64,000 bases of DNA, taken from assembly GCA_008360955.1 (NCBI GenBank), contig LUCM01003976.1, positions 20,907 through 84,906 of the forward strand, read 5' to 3'. Origin of the DNA: Fasciolopsis buskii (lineage: Eukaryota > Platyhelminthes > Trematoda > Plagiorchiida > Fasciolidae). Shown here piece by piece: positions 1 through 10,640 of this stretch (position 1 is the first letter of the stretch; each line of letters opens with the position of its first letter). Made by a program: the position numbers and the translations under genes. The notes beneath the pieces are model-generated. The model saw nothing but the letters and a program-made list of their open reading frames with translations. It did no database searches and was not told the DNA's origin.

Positions 1-620
1 TTACGGAAGAGCAATCTCACGTTGGCTTACGGGGTACATTCTTCAACTGGTTTGCCCAAACAGCGGTCCTCGAAAGGGTTCCGTTGAGCCTCACAACCTA
101 ACCGTTCTACTGAGGATTGTGGGCTATCGTTCTGCTAGAGGTAATACTATTGCTAAAGGGAAAGTTTTTCATTTTCTCACGCAAAAGAAGAGGGCATGGG
201 GAAAATCGAAGACATTAGTTAGGCATCAAATAACTAGTAACTGATAAATTAGGACAAGCATAGCTTAATGAGACATGGAAAACTCGTCCACGATTGTCAA
301 CAAAATCGGTTTCGGGTTCCTTTAAAATTAGTATTTGAGTCGTCCAGACGAAGCCATGGCTTTGATGAGACTCCCGTTCGGCAATTTACAAAACTGCGAC
401 TCGTGTTTCGCACGGACTGAGCGATCACTGCTGGTGAGTTTCACGTCATCGATAGCGTATGGGAGATTTTTGCTCTTCACAAAGTGCGCAAAACATCCTG
501 ATGGTATAGAGTTGTGTAGCTCTTTCAGTGGCTTCAAAGATGTGGTGGCCGAACATTCTCTGGGCTGTCACATTGTCAGGAAAAGGTCGGTAGATAACGT
601 TAAGACTGTAATCTGGTAGT
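1..620 (-). mobile_element. Ty3/gypsy element 1, degenerate integrase
   Basis: Read on the minus strand, this stretch gives broken pieces of a Ty3/gypsy integrase. At 537-328 there is a segment resembling the zinc-binding region and its downstream linker (LPYAIDDVKLTSSDRSV, LPNGSLIKA). A stretch resembling the start of the catalytic core (TIVDEFS) and then the late-core region follow, split by stops and frameshifts. It is the downstream end of the same antisense element whose reverse transcriptase lies at 1014-2915. It is clearly inactive. The assignment rests on remembered family resemblance, not an alignment. Confidence 0.6.
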
Positions 621-1013
621 TCGATTCTCTACTTTTGAATTTCGTCTTTTTTAATTTTTCCGTGTTGTCTAGACTCAATCACTAGAGCAATGGACTTTGG
701 CATGTAGCAAGTCTGAAATGTCTCCATTTATGTTTTGCTTCAACGGTAGTGCCCGTCTCTTTCTCTACGAAGGAATGATTTTCATTTTCCGATCTGTAAC
801 AGCTATAGCCCATTCGTTGGTTTCTCTGACCAGTAGTTTGTCTGGGTAAGCAGGGTTGAGAGTCGCGCTTTCAAGCTCGTTTTTGAGTGCCTCAAGATAT
901 GCCTTGATGTTTTCCGGCAAGGAGGATGAACTGCTGTGAACCAGCAAATGAACTTTCGCCGAAAAGCGAGGTATCCATTTGCATTAATATAATAATAACC
1001 CAATAGCTCGTCT
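621..1013 (-). mobile_element. Ty3/gypsy element 1, pol remnant between RT and integrase
   Basis: This stretch lies between recognisable RT and integrase pieces of the same antisense element, where RNase H would be expected. A 60-codon minus-strand frame at 947-765 (SLPENIKAYLEALKNELES) is open, but I could not match it to a specific RNase H motif. I assign it by position only. Confidence 0.35.
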
Positions 1014-1151
1014 CTAGGATTTTAGGTCTTTGGGTGGTGGAAGATCTTGGAATGTTTGTAATCCCTTGGGGTTAGGTTTCATCAATCCATAAAGGACTGC
1101 ATAAACCAAGAGTTTCAGTTCTTTGCAACCAACGTTATTCTCTTCGTTCAG
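1014..1151 (-). mobile_element. Ty3/gypsy element 1, end of RT domain
   Basis: The minus-strand translation NEENNVGCKELKLLVY followed by FQDLPPPKDLKS resembles the thumb/connection part of Ty3/gypsy RT (the usual L.LPPP..LK.L pattern). It continues the RT fragment at 2640-2440, from which it is separated by the LINE at about 1152-2437. The element is antisense to RNF103 and lies in one of its 5' introns. Confidence 0.6.
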
Positions 1152-2437
1152 CGAAGTTCCTGGCCAGCGAAGTTCGTGAACCTGTTGCGGGCATTGTACT
1201 CTCATACCTGTGGTCGCGTGAGGGTATGCGGTGAACTATCATATTCATTCGAAACGACTAGTAGCGTTCGACATAGGTGTTCCATCTCTCCATTCCTGTT
1301 CAATTTCATCATGGACGAGGTGATGGAAGATGCTTTAAGTGGTCTCCGGGATGTAGGACTCGACCTGGGAAATGGAGGAAAGCTGTGTGACCTAGATTAC
1401 GCAGATGGCATTGTGTTCCTGTTGGAATTCGTGGACCATGCACAATGCGCACTGGGTAGACTTTCGAGGTCTGTAGCTCGGTTCGGCATGGGCTTTACAC
1501 GTTCAAAGTGCAAAGTGCTGTTACGGGCCTGGACGACAGTAGTCTCAAACTCGGTACTGGATGGAGAGGAACTAACGACTGTGGACCGTTTCACCTACCT
1601 TGGTAGCTGCGTGTCCAACGATGGTAGCTCGGGAGTGGAGGTAAACACGCGTATATCCAAGGCTCGGGCAGCTTACGCTGGACTAGGGCACTTGTGACGT
1701 CGGTCTGATATTTCACTGAAGTTGAAAGGTCGTGTGTAATGTGTCGCAGTGCGTTCAGTTCTGTTGTACGGTTGTAAGACAAGAAGTATGCACGTGGGCG
1801 ATGTTCGTCGCTTGGAGGTTTTCGACCACCGATGTTTACGTAGTATTGCTAGGATTGGATGGAATGACCGGGTGAGTAACGTGGACGTCAGGAATCCAGC
1901 ATTAGGCGCTAATTCTGAGAATAACTTATTTCAGCGTATGGAATTTAGTAGACTACGCTGGTGGGGTCACGTGTTGCGTATGGCAAACACTCGTCTACCA
2001 TACCGTACCCTATTTCGCACTTCTCTCATGGAGTGGACGAAGCTATGTAGAGGTTCACGGATGACGTGGCAACGTGGGATGAGAAAATGTACAGTGAACT
2101 AAGGTGAAGTGGGTGTCTCACGTCTTGTTGGTTTGAGTCCGAAAGACCCATCAATTAGTTGGCTGGGGACATTGAAGGATATGACAGTGAACCGTGAACA
2201 GTGGTGATTGTGTTATCATTTTCTATTGAATCAGAATGATTGAAAGAACGCGTTTGTGCAGTTAGATTATGTTCCGTTTTTTGGTTACTGCGGCATTCTT
2301 ATCTTTTCCCGCCAGTGTACGTCTACTCCCTGTTCGCGTTGGATATTCATTCCTTCTATAGAAAAGTATCACTCTGGGAAAAGGGCAGTGGTCAGTTAGG
2401 CTTGCCTTGTTGTTTAATGCTGAACGATGATGATGAT
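1152..2437 (+). mobile_element. Non-LTR retrotransposon (LINE), 5'-truncated copy A
   Basis: Two frames carry the C-terminal part of a LINE reverse transcriptase. Frame 1311-1697 has MDEVMEDALSGL, the catalytic box as YADG (the canonical form is YADD), then the SKCKVL and FTYLGSC blocks. Frame 1749-2102 has VRSVLLYG and FDHRCLRSIARIGW, then RLRWWGHVLRM, the usual post-RT region. The frames are split by a stop near 1697. The copy ends in a short GAT-rich tail at about 2425-2437, typical of RTE/CR1-like elements. Because the second catalytic Asp is Gly, it cannot be active. It sits inside gypsy element 1. Confidence 0.8.
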
Positions 2438-2915
2438 AATGAGTGTAAGCTCATGTTTTTCCCTGTGTTAAGGAAATTGATCGGATTTTTGTCGTGATCT
2501 TTTTCTTCCCAATACGGCGATGCTATCGATGTGGGCAAAAGTGCCCGCTAGGATTTTGTTTTGAATTGTTCCGTCAATAGCACGCTGATATCAAGTGAAC
2601 GTGATTTGTCCGTCCATATGGTCTCTTACAAACCTGGTGTTATCTACCGCGGGCTTCAGAAGCAGTGTATAGACGTTCTTGTTTTATTTTGGCGACTTTT
2701 TGGTACACACTTCCTAAAACTAAAGTGCTGTAATTAGTGTGCAGTGATACTGTTCTTGGTAATAGGTGGGCGTGCAGCAGCACACACCGATTGATGGTTT
2801 GTCTGTAGTCAACGGTCATACGTCTTCTGTGTCGTTCGTTGGTGTTGGGCGAGGTGGACGTTTTGATGATGCATTCTTTGAAGTGGTTTTGGATTTCTGT
2901 CAAATTAAAAAATAC
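2438..2915 (-). mobile_element. Ty3/gypsy element 1, RT palm and fingers
   Basis: Minus-strand frames show ECIIKTSTSP, then MTVDYRQTINRC, LLPR and RLYTASEARGR, which are the ordered motifs of Ty3/gypsy RT fingers and palm. At 2640-2440 the frame continues with RAIDGTIQNK and AGTFAHIDSIAV, where the catalytic Y-x-D-D appears as H-I-D-S. It breaks at LTL, exactly where the LINE copy begins, and resumes at NEENN near 1150. It is dead and antisense to the host gene. Confidence 0.7.
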
Positions 2916-3223
2916 AAACTAAACTTGAACATGATAATAAGAACAGCAATCGATCCGCCCTCGAAGATGGGACTAGCTCGGAACACCAGGCCTTCGAACC
3001 GGGTAAAGGCCACTGGGGCCCAGGGCTTTAGGATCTCCTAATGCCTAAGTTTTCTTACGGATCTCCACCTCAGACGGTGTGTCTACCTGGACAGACCACG
3101 GGACATGTTCCAGAATAGCTAGGGGAAGGGCTGACACTCGAGGCAAGCTAAATTGTACTTTGAAGTCTTCCGCCCAGCGTATCAAACATCGATAATGAAC
3201 CGTTAACTTCACAGCTGTTTCAG

Positions 3224-3275
3224 TCTAACAGTGGCTCGGATGCGGTGAAACAACTTGCGGAAATTTCCAGTGGCG
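3224..3275 (+). CDS. RNF103: RNF103-like E3 ubiquitin ligase, 52-nt internal exon
   Basis: This short exon is inferred from splice sites and homology. A pyrimidine-rich acceptor ending TTTCAG precedes it and the donor GTAACA follows at 3276. In frame it reads SNSGSDAVKQLAEISSG plus one base. Joined to the next exon at 4094 it continues G-ELTEEEL. This aligns with the vertebrate RNF103 region KKDVRELVEKSGDLMEGEL as I remember it. The phase (0 in, 1 out) fits the next exon. It lies in the lumenal/N-terminal part of the protein. Earlier exons (signal anchor, first 80 or so residues) were not found here and are probably upstream of the window. Confidence 0.6.
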
Positions 3276-4093
3276 GTAACATGTTCCATCTCTAATGCAA
3301 AATCACTTGTGTTCAGCGAATGCTTCGTTCTGGGTGGTTCTTCGTTAACTGCTATCCACCGGTACGGACTAGAGTGCATCAAGAAGGCGTAGCAGAAGTC
3401 CACAGCGTTACAACACATTGGGCCAGGCCACCAATCACCAATTTAATAGAATCCAACCATTCTGCCAGTAACGGCAGTTAGCGGCGGTTTAGGAGTAGTG
3501 TCAATTCGTGTGATAGTATGGCCTAGATGAGATCCAGAGGGCACGTAACTGGCAGATCGGAAGAGGCGAGATGAAGAATGGACAGGGTCAAATATTTACA
3601 CACAGTTTGATTACGCTTGCCAAAAAACTGTTTGGTGTCCAGTTTTGACTAGTGAATAGTTTTGTTTGGTTTGAGGTCATCTGATTTGCCTTTGTGTGAT
3701 CAGAAGGGGGTCTGAATTAGGCTTACTGGGTTCAGCGACGTGATTTTACTATCTTAAGGTAGGTTTAAAAGTGTTGAAGAACATCAGGCTTTTGGAGTAC
3801 CAGGCAATAATCAGATCGAGGTCACCGATCAATGATGCAAGAACAGTGAAATGATCGCGGGTGATGTTGATTGATGACTTACGAGAGAATGAGTTAACGT
3901 AGCCGTTCATAGCTCATTTATGCCATACTTCAGGTCAAGGCCTTTCTTGAAACGGTAATGAAGGTTGCAAAACATGTGTGTCGGCCTATACTTGGTCACT
4001 ACTCTGGAATGGTTTGCGGCTGTTATGTGATTAGCAAACAGGAAACAAGCGATTGTGAACACTATTTATTCTTCATAACTTGATATATCTCAG
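3276..4093 (+). other. Intron between RNF103-like exons
   Basis: An 818-nt intron bounded by GTAACA and an acceptor ending TATCTCAG. I see no recognisable element or RNA in it. Confidence 0.5.
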
Positions 4094-4484
4094 GTGAGTT
4101 AACCGAGGAAGAACTACACTGCGCGAAGAAATCTATTTCCGTTTCTGAACGGTTCAACACTGGAACGTTTCCGGATACCATACTACATTCTCAGGTCTCA
4201 GAAGGCGGGCAGAATGACTTCTCACAGGGTGGATTTTCTGTTCCGGGAGCAGAAAGCTTCGTTTTTGATAGCGAGGCATCCTTTGTGGAACGGGTCGATG
4301 ACAACAAGGACAGCGTTTGGCTTCTGTCAGTAATTGCTTTGGATTCCCGGTACCCTTCAAAACACGGAATTTCTGCGAATCGGATGAACACATTGGTCAC
4401 GGATGAAATATGGGGACTTCTCGTTGACCGGTACACTCCATTTGGTTTCAAAATGGGATTAATCAACTGTTATCGGCTTCGAAG
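4094..4484 (+). CDS. RNF103: RNF103-like E3 ubiquitin ligase, internal exon
   Basis: A 391-nt exon (phase 1 in, phase 2 out) between acceptor CTCAG and donor GTCAGT. It is open throughout and encodes about 130 residues: GELTEEELHCAKK, an acidic/Ser-rich stretch, then DSVWLLSVIALDSR and ILVDRYTPFG-like sequence ending INCYRLR. This matches the lumenal segment of RNF103 (family pattern DGIWLVQVIA, then a Cys-containing NC motif). Its last two bases, AG, join the C at 12202 to make Ser, so reading continues without a break into the large terminal exon. The segment is expected in the ER lumen, where RNF103 acts in ER-associated degradation. It is flanked by antisense gypsy wrecks on both sides. 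Confidence 0.8.
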
Positions 4485-4599
4485 GTCAGTATTCAACTAA
4501 TCAAGTTGTTATATTGTCTATATGAACAGGAATGCTCTTTTAAGCGCTAAAGATGGATAATAATGGCTGGTGACCGGAAAAGAGCGTGAAGCTTTTACC

Positions 4600-7550
4600 A
4601 TGAAGCGTCTTAGGGAATTTACTAATTTCAAGCACTGGATCTAATGCCTCTTCTTGTCTCGCTCTATAGCATCTTTCAGCTTTCTTAGGTTTCCGATGGG
4701 TGGGACATAATGTTTTTTGTCAGCCATCTGTAAGTTTTTGGGATAGCAGTTCTCAAACGCCGTGTTCTGAGGCATCTACCTCCATCATTATGGGCATACG
4801 AGGATCATAGTGCGTCAGCATCAAGCTGAATGTCAACACCCGATTGAATTCACTAAACAGTGCTTGAACATTCTTTCGACTATCATTTAGAAGCTCATTT
4901 CAGTAACGCATTCAATAAAGTCCTTATATTGTCCGAATTCGGGATGAAGTTGTTGTCTTAGTTTACAGGACCGGGGAATGATTGCGACTCCGTTTTGTTT
5001 GTCGGTGCTGACATTTAATTAATGGCGGCCACCTTAGGCGGATATGGACATCCTTCTTTGCCATTTTTGAATCCAAAGAACTGTATGCTTAGAAGAAAAA
5101 AGGAATACTTCGTGATACGCAATTTGAAACCCAACTGTCGCATTCCATTTATGAATTCATCTAGGTTTCGCAGATGTTCTGGCTGAAACATGCCCATAGT
5201 GACCACATCATTCTTTTGGGCCAGTGCAAAAAGGAAATCAATTAACATCATGTCAGTTATCTGTTGGAATATGGCCGTTGCAAATTTTACCCCATTCGGT
5301 AAACTGTTATATTGATGTAGTCCTCGATCATTGATGTTTAGCTGTCCCTTGTTGGATTCATCTACTTCAACCTCGAGATAAGAATTTGATAAGTGAATGT
5401 TTGAAAATATTATCCTCTATTCAATTTGGAAATTAAATCCTTTGTAGTCGACAAAAGCTGGTGAAGGTATTTGAGCTATCGGTACTTCACGGCTGCTCTC
5501 ACCACAAGAGGGTTTTGGTTTTGAAGCCCTAACCAGAACAAGGCAGTAGAACGTTTACCTAGCACAGGAACACGAGGCATGCTGATACTTATAACTATTC
5601 ATTTTGCTGAAAGCAATGGATAGTGCGGTCCTGATTATCCTGGATGACGACCGATGCAGTATGGAATTTATTGTGGTATCTATCGAGGTTTATTCGAGGA
5701 ACATTGCTAGGTAGTCCAGACATTAAGCGGGAGACCGACTAGGGTTCCCAACCAAAGCCTTTGGTTCCAACAAGAACATCTCGGCAAGACAGCGGGGAGT
5801 GATTAAGCGGAGACCATCTACTTGAATCAGTTATTCTTCAATTTTCTGATTGAATTGCCAGCTCAAATCAACTCTCAACCTGAGGAGCAGGAGACTACTT
5901 CGTCAGGCACCTTTCCACTGGCCTCCAAGGCATGACTGGATGTTCCGCTTGAGGTAAGCCATCCTGTGTAGCTCGTTGGATCGTAGAGGCACGCAAGCCG
6001 TCACACGACGTCAAGGTGCAGTCTCTGAGTCAGAATAGGTCAAGGTAGTTGGGATATGTTTTGGGCATGCCCAAAGGGCGCCTCTCTCGTTGTCTGCTGC
6101 TCTTCGAGGCAGGTAATGCTTGGAGGATGGTCCGGGGTAGCTAGTCGATGACATGGGTAGTGGGTGCGAAAACTTCAGTCAGTGAAATGGCTTGTGTAGG
6201 TGCAATTGGACTACCGGGTTGGGGTCCGCGAGATCTCTCGAAGCGCTGGTTGGAGATAATAGGTAATATGGCTGATTGCCGCAGTCAGTGGCGTTCTTGT
6301 ATTCGAAACCTTTCTTCTTCCGTATAGTTCTTCACATTATTTATTTGCAGCTGATCTTTCGTTATTCCCCGTTCTTTTTCTGTTTGAGCAGGTGTTGCTG
6401 CGAGATAACAACCACAACCAGAGCATGTTAGCGCAAGGTTAGTGGATATCCAACTGAACTGAGTTGGCAATGAATGTTGGTGCGTCTCTATGTGGGCGTT
6501 GAGTCCAGTGTAAAAGTCGGTATATAGTATAACACATCCGTTTGCTTTCTTAACTACCACAATGGTTGCAGCCCATGCTGAATGATTACCTGGCTCTGTT
6601 AACTGTCCAGCTCCTCATCTATTGATTTCATAGTAGCATAAGGCACGGTGGGTTTCGGACAAACATCGGTTTATCATCTGGTTTTAGGTAAGAAATGGAT
6701 TTAGCTTTAGCACACAATCCCAGACCTGACCGTAATATGTCAGCTTGCTTTGGACGACTGTCGTTACTCGTGATGTGCGACTTACCTTTTCGATGTCATA
6801 CATCTCCGATAAGTTCGGGTACGACACAGTAGTTGGGATGTTGGTGTCAAATCGAACCAATGGGCACATTCTGTAACTTGCGCTTATTGATCCAATCGAT
6901 ACTGAGGAGATTTAAGTTATCTGGGAAGGATATAAAACAAACACCATGGCGATGATGACTACGAAAGAACTCATTTTCTAGCTTTCCTGCAAGATGTATT
7001 TGCTGTCCATTGGCATTTAAAGAAATGCGGTGCCTGAATTCGTATTATGGCTGACCAATGACAATTTATATTGTATGGGAGATGATGGCTGTATCAAATA
7101 CTATGTCCAACTGGGGAGTTATTTGGCAGTCATTTACAGTCAGATTTAGGTATTCCCACAGACGATTGAGGGACTTTTCGTTGAGAACACTGTATTTGAC
7201 TGATGTCTAAGACGAGAAGATGCAGTGAGTCTGTTCAAGTGTCGAGTTTGTGGGTGTCCGTAAAATGCCTTTTTTTGCCCAGTGCGGCTACACGGTCGAA
7301 GTGCAGCTCCAACAGGCAGAGGATGATCGCTGTGATGATGACGGTTCGCTCATTTCACGTCGTTAGGAAACCGGGTCTCGCGTTATTTACTCCAATGAGA
7401 CATTATTAACATTTACTAGATGTTGGACCATCTTCTAATCGTGCTTTAAACTTTTTAGTCTAAAGCAATCTGCGATTAACTCCTATATCGGTTGTTGTTC
7501 TGCAATGTCCAGCTTTGCTATAAACCTCATGCAGATTTCCCCATTATCCG
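4600..7550 (-). mobile_element. Ty3/gypsy element 2, degenerate pol (protease-RT-RNase H)
   Basis: On the minus strand, in element order: a protease-like motif VFDTAIIS near 7080 (canonical DTGA/DTAS), a linker with YPNLSEMYDIEKV (6869-6684), RT fingers VVKKANG and TDFYTGLN (6560-6450), RT palm with YLEVEVDES and LPNGVKFATAIFQQ (5450-5250), then NDVVTMGMFQPEHLRNL and PKVAAI (5251-5015). RNase H follows with LTHYDPRMPIMMEVDASEHGV near 4840-4760. Stops and frameshifts occur throughout and the YxDD box has decayed to KND. A LINE remnant interrupts it near 5600-6330. It lies antisense in the large RNF103 intron and belongs to a different gypsy lineage from element 1. Confidence 0.75.
5600..6330 (+). 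mobile_element. LINE 3' remnant inserted in gypsy element 2
   Basis: The plus-strand translation near 6220-6310 gives GPRDLSKRWLEIIGNMADC followed by RSQWRSCIR. This resembles the C-terminal tail seen in trematode RTE/CR1-like LINEs and parallels the sequence at about 37350-37450. It separates RT fingers and palm of the antisense gypsy element, so it inserted later. The 5' boundary is uncertain. Confidence 0.4.
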
Positions 7551-7699
7551 GTGATCTCAGCCCGGAGACAAAAATCAATGCCTTTAACTGGTCGTCTGTG
7601 ATCTTTTTGAGTTGAAAACATTCACACTCATTGTCATGATATAATTTCCTGTGATTGTCTTCACGATTGAATAGTGTCTTCGCCTCAGTTGACTAGGCG

Positions 7700-8953
7700 G
7701 CGCTATTCAGTGCCGGTATGGCAGCGAAGTTAGTGAACGTGTTGCGAGCATGACTATGTGAGGGTATACGGTGAACTGTCGATTGCATTCGAAGTGGCTA
7801 ACGGTGTTTGACAAGGACGTCCTATTTCAATCCCTGTTTAATTTCGTCATGGACGAGGTGATGGAAGATGCTTTAAGTGGTCTCCGGGATGTAGGACTCG
7901 ACCTGGGAAATGGAGGAAAGCTGTGTGACCTAGATTACGCAGATGGCATTGTGTTCCTGTTGGAATTCGTGGACCATGCACAATGCGCACTGGGTAGACT
8001 TTCGAGGTCTGTAGCTCGGTTCGGCATGGGCTTTACACGTTCAAAGTGCAAAGTGCTGTTACGGGCCTGGACGACAGTAGTCTCAAACTCGGTACTGGAT
8101 GGAGAGGAACTAACGACTGTGGACCGTTTCACCTACCTTGGTAGCTGCGTGTCCAACGATGGTAGCTCGGGAGTGGAGGTAAACACGCGTATATCCAAGG
8201 CTCGGGCAGCTTACGCTGGACTAGGGCACTTGTGACGTCGGTCTGATATTTCACTGAAGTTGAAAGGTCGTGTGTAATGTGTCGCAGTGCGTTCAGTTCT
8301 GTTGTACGGTTGTAAGACAAGAAGTATGCACGTGGGCGATGTTCGTCGCTTGGAGGTTTTCGACCACCGATGTTTACGTAGTATTGCTAGGATTGGATGG
8401 AATGACCGGGTGAGTAACGCGGACGTCAGGAATCCAGCATTAGGCGCTAATTCTGAGAATAACTTATTTCAGCGTATGGAATTTAGTAGACTACGCTGGT
8501 GGGGTCACGTGTTGCGTATGGCAAACACTCGTCTACCATACCGTACCCTATTTCGCACTTCTCTCATGGAGTGGACGAAGCTATGTAGAGGTTCACGGAT
8601 GACGTGGCAACGTGGGATGAGAAAATGTACAGTGAACTAAGGTGAAGTGGGTGTCTCACGTCTTGTTGGTTTGAGTCCGAAAGACCCATCAATTAGTTGG
8701 CTGGGGACATTGAAGGATATGACAGTGAACCGTGAACAGTGGTGATTGTGTTATCATTTTCTATTGAATCAGAATGATTGAAAGAACGCGTTTGTGCAGT
8801 TAGATTATGTTCCGTTTTTTGGTTACTGCGGCATTCTTATCTTTTCCCGCCAGTGTACGTCTACTCCCTGTTCGCGTTGGATATTCATTCCTTCTATAGA
8901 AAAGTATCACTCTGGGGAAAGGGCAGTGGTCAGTTAGGCTTGCCTTGTTGTTT
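7700..8953 (+). mobile_element. Non-LTR retrotransposon (LINE), copy B
   Basis: From 7849 to about 8953 this copy is the same as copy A at 1311-2415, shifted by exactly 6538 bases. By eye there are only two substitutions (T1882 to C8420, A2379 to G8917) and no indels. It carries the same YADG catalytic box and the same split reading frames (7849-8235 and 8287-8640). Upstream of 7849 the two copies are homologous but clearly diverged. Its 3' side runs into an (AT)n tract instead of the GAT tail of copy A. It is inactive. Confidence 0.8.
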
Positions 8954-9219
8954 GTGGCCAAACAATATATATATATATATATACCAATGCGTATATGTAT
9001 TTATATGTTTATGTCGATATACGTTTATATATGTATATATTTAGATATTTAGTTGGGTGACTATCGTCGATTCTGATCCAGTCAGGATTTTCCCCTATTC
9101 CTTTTTTATGTTTCTGGTGCTTGGATGATATATAGAAGCACCGGCGAACGTCATGAATTTACCCAAGCCTCTGTTACTTTATTTTTCCGGAGACCGGTAT
9201 AAGGCCGGTTAAACACCTG
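8248..9219 (+). repeat. 972-bp direct repeat, first copy
   Basis: This stretch, holding the 3' half of LINE copy B plus about 270 bp of flank, appears identical to 9221-10192 (same length, same encoded frames). A single N at 9220 separates the copies. This is most simply the unmerged overlap of two contig ends. Confidence 0.9.
8964..8983. repeat. (AT)n microsatellite
   Basis: A short AT dinucleotide run directly 3' of LINE copy B. It may be the element's tail or a separate microsatellite. Confidence 0.9.
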
Positions 9220-9220
9220 N
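9220..9220. other. Single-N assembly join
   Basis: A lone N sits exactly at the junction of the two identical 972-bp copies, marking a scaffold join. Confidence 0.85.
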
Positions 9221-10192
9221 ATTTCACTGAAGTTGAAAGGTCGTGTGTAATGTGTCGCAGTGCGTTCAGTTCTGTTGTACGGTTGTAAGACAAGAAGTAT
9301 GCACGTGGGCGATGTTCGTCGCTTGGAGGTTTTCGACCACCGATGTTTACGTAGTATTGCTAGGATTGGATGGAATGACCGGGTGAGTAACGCGGACGTC
9401 AGGAATCCAGCATTAGGCGCTAATTCTGAGAATAACTTATTTCAGCGTATGGAATTTAGTAGACTACGCTGGTGGGGTCACGTGTTGCGTATGGCAAACA
9501 CTCGTCTACCATACCGTACCCTATTTCGCACTTCTCTCATGGAGTGGACGAAGCTATGTAGAGGTTCACGGATGACGTGGCAACGTGGGATGAGAAAATG
9601 TACAGTGAACTAAGGTGAAGTGGGTGTCTCACGTCTTGTTGGTTTGAGTCCGAAAGACCCATCAATTAGTTGGCTGGGGACATTGAAGGATATGACAGTG
9701 AACCGTGAACAGTGGTGATTGTGTTATCATTTTCTATTGAATCAGAATGATTGAAAGAACGCGTTTGTGCAGTTAGATTATGTTCCGTTTTTTGGTTACT
9801 GCGGCATTCTTATCTTTTCCCGCCAGTGTACGTCTACTCCCTGTTCGCGTTGGATATTCATTCCTTCTATAGAAAAGTATCACTCTGGGGAAAGGGCAGT
9901 GGTCAGTTAGGCTTGCCTTGTTGTTTGTGGCCAAACAATATATATATATATATATACCAATGCGTATATGTATTTATATGTTTATGTCGATATACGTTTA
10001 TATATGTATATATTTAGATATTTAGTTGGGTGACTATCGTCGATTCTGATCCAGTCAGGATTTTCCCCTATTCCTTTTTTATGTTTCTGGTGCTTGGATG
10101 ATATATAGAAGCACCGGCGAACGTCATGAATTTACCCAAGCCTCTGTTACTTTATTTTTCCGGAGACCGGTATAAGGCCGGTTAAACACCTG
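9221..10192 (+). repeat. 972-bp direct repeat, second copy (LINE copy C)
   Basis: Second copy of the 972-bp unit, with the LINE frame at 9260-9613 identical to that at 8287-8640, including the Ala variant that distinguishes both from copy A. Probably an assembly duplication rather than a third insertion. Confidence 0.9.
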
Positions 10193-10499
10193 TGACCTGG
10201 GTTTTGCAGCTAAACGCGTGGAAAATGAAATCCCACTGGGGCATGAAAGTTTTGCAAACGCTTTCGAAAGAGTTTGTGAATTTCACGAATGATAGCGAAG
10301 TCGTCTATCAAACAGAAGCGCTTATTTTATGCATTTTTCCAAGAATGATTACATTTATAGGCCAAAGATTATTATTCGGTAATTGGGATATTTTGCGTTA
10401 ACTGGAACTTGATGAAAGACTGATGATTTCTAGAGGGAAATTCTCCGAAAAAGTCATCTCGCTTTGTTATTTCCGTCTGCGATGTTCACTGTCACACGA

Positions 10500-10640
10500 A
10501 TAAAATGGGAACATTTGATTGTAAAACTTGCCTTGAGAAAGACTACCCACGGTAGTCGAAACGTTGGCGCATTACATCTACCAACAACGCTGTGTTATTA
10601 ATATTATATCATTCACAATAAAAAACCAATACATGGCGCA
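10500..10640 (+). mobile_element. Possible retroelement 3' remnant
   Basis: The stretch contains GTAGTCGAAACGTTGG preceded by a short complementary stem, then an A-rich end. I associate this CGAAACGTYGG-type motif with the 3' part of Penelope-like elements, from memory only. No coding sequence supports it. Confidence 0.25.

Noticed and set aside
3209..3418. Minus-strand 69-codon ORF as a gypsy fragment
   Set aside because: The plus strand here gives a better explanation, the RNF103-like exon at 3224-3275, and the minus frame lacks clear pol motifs.
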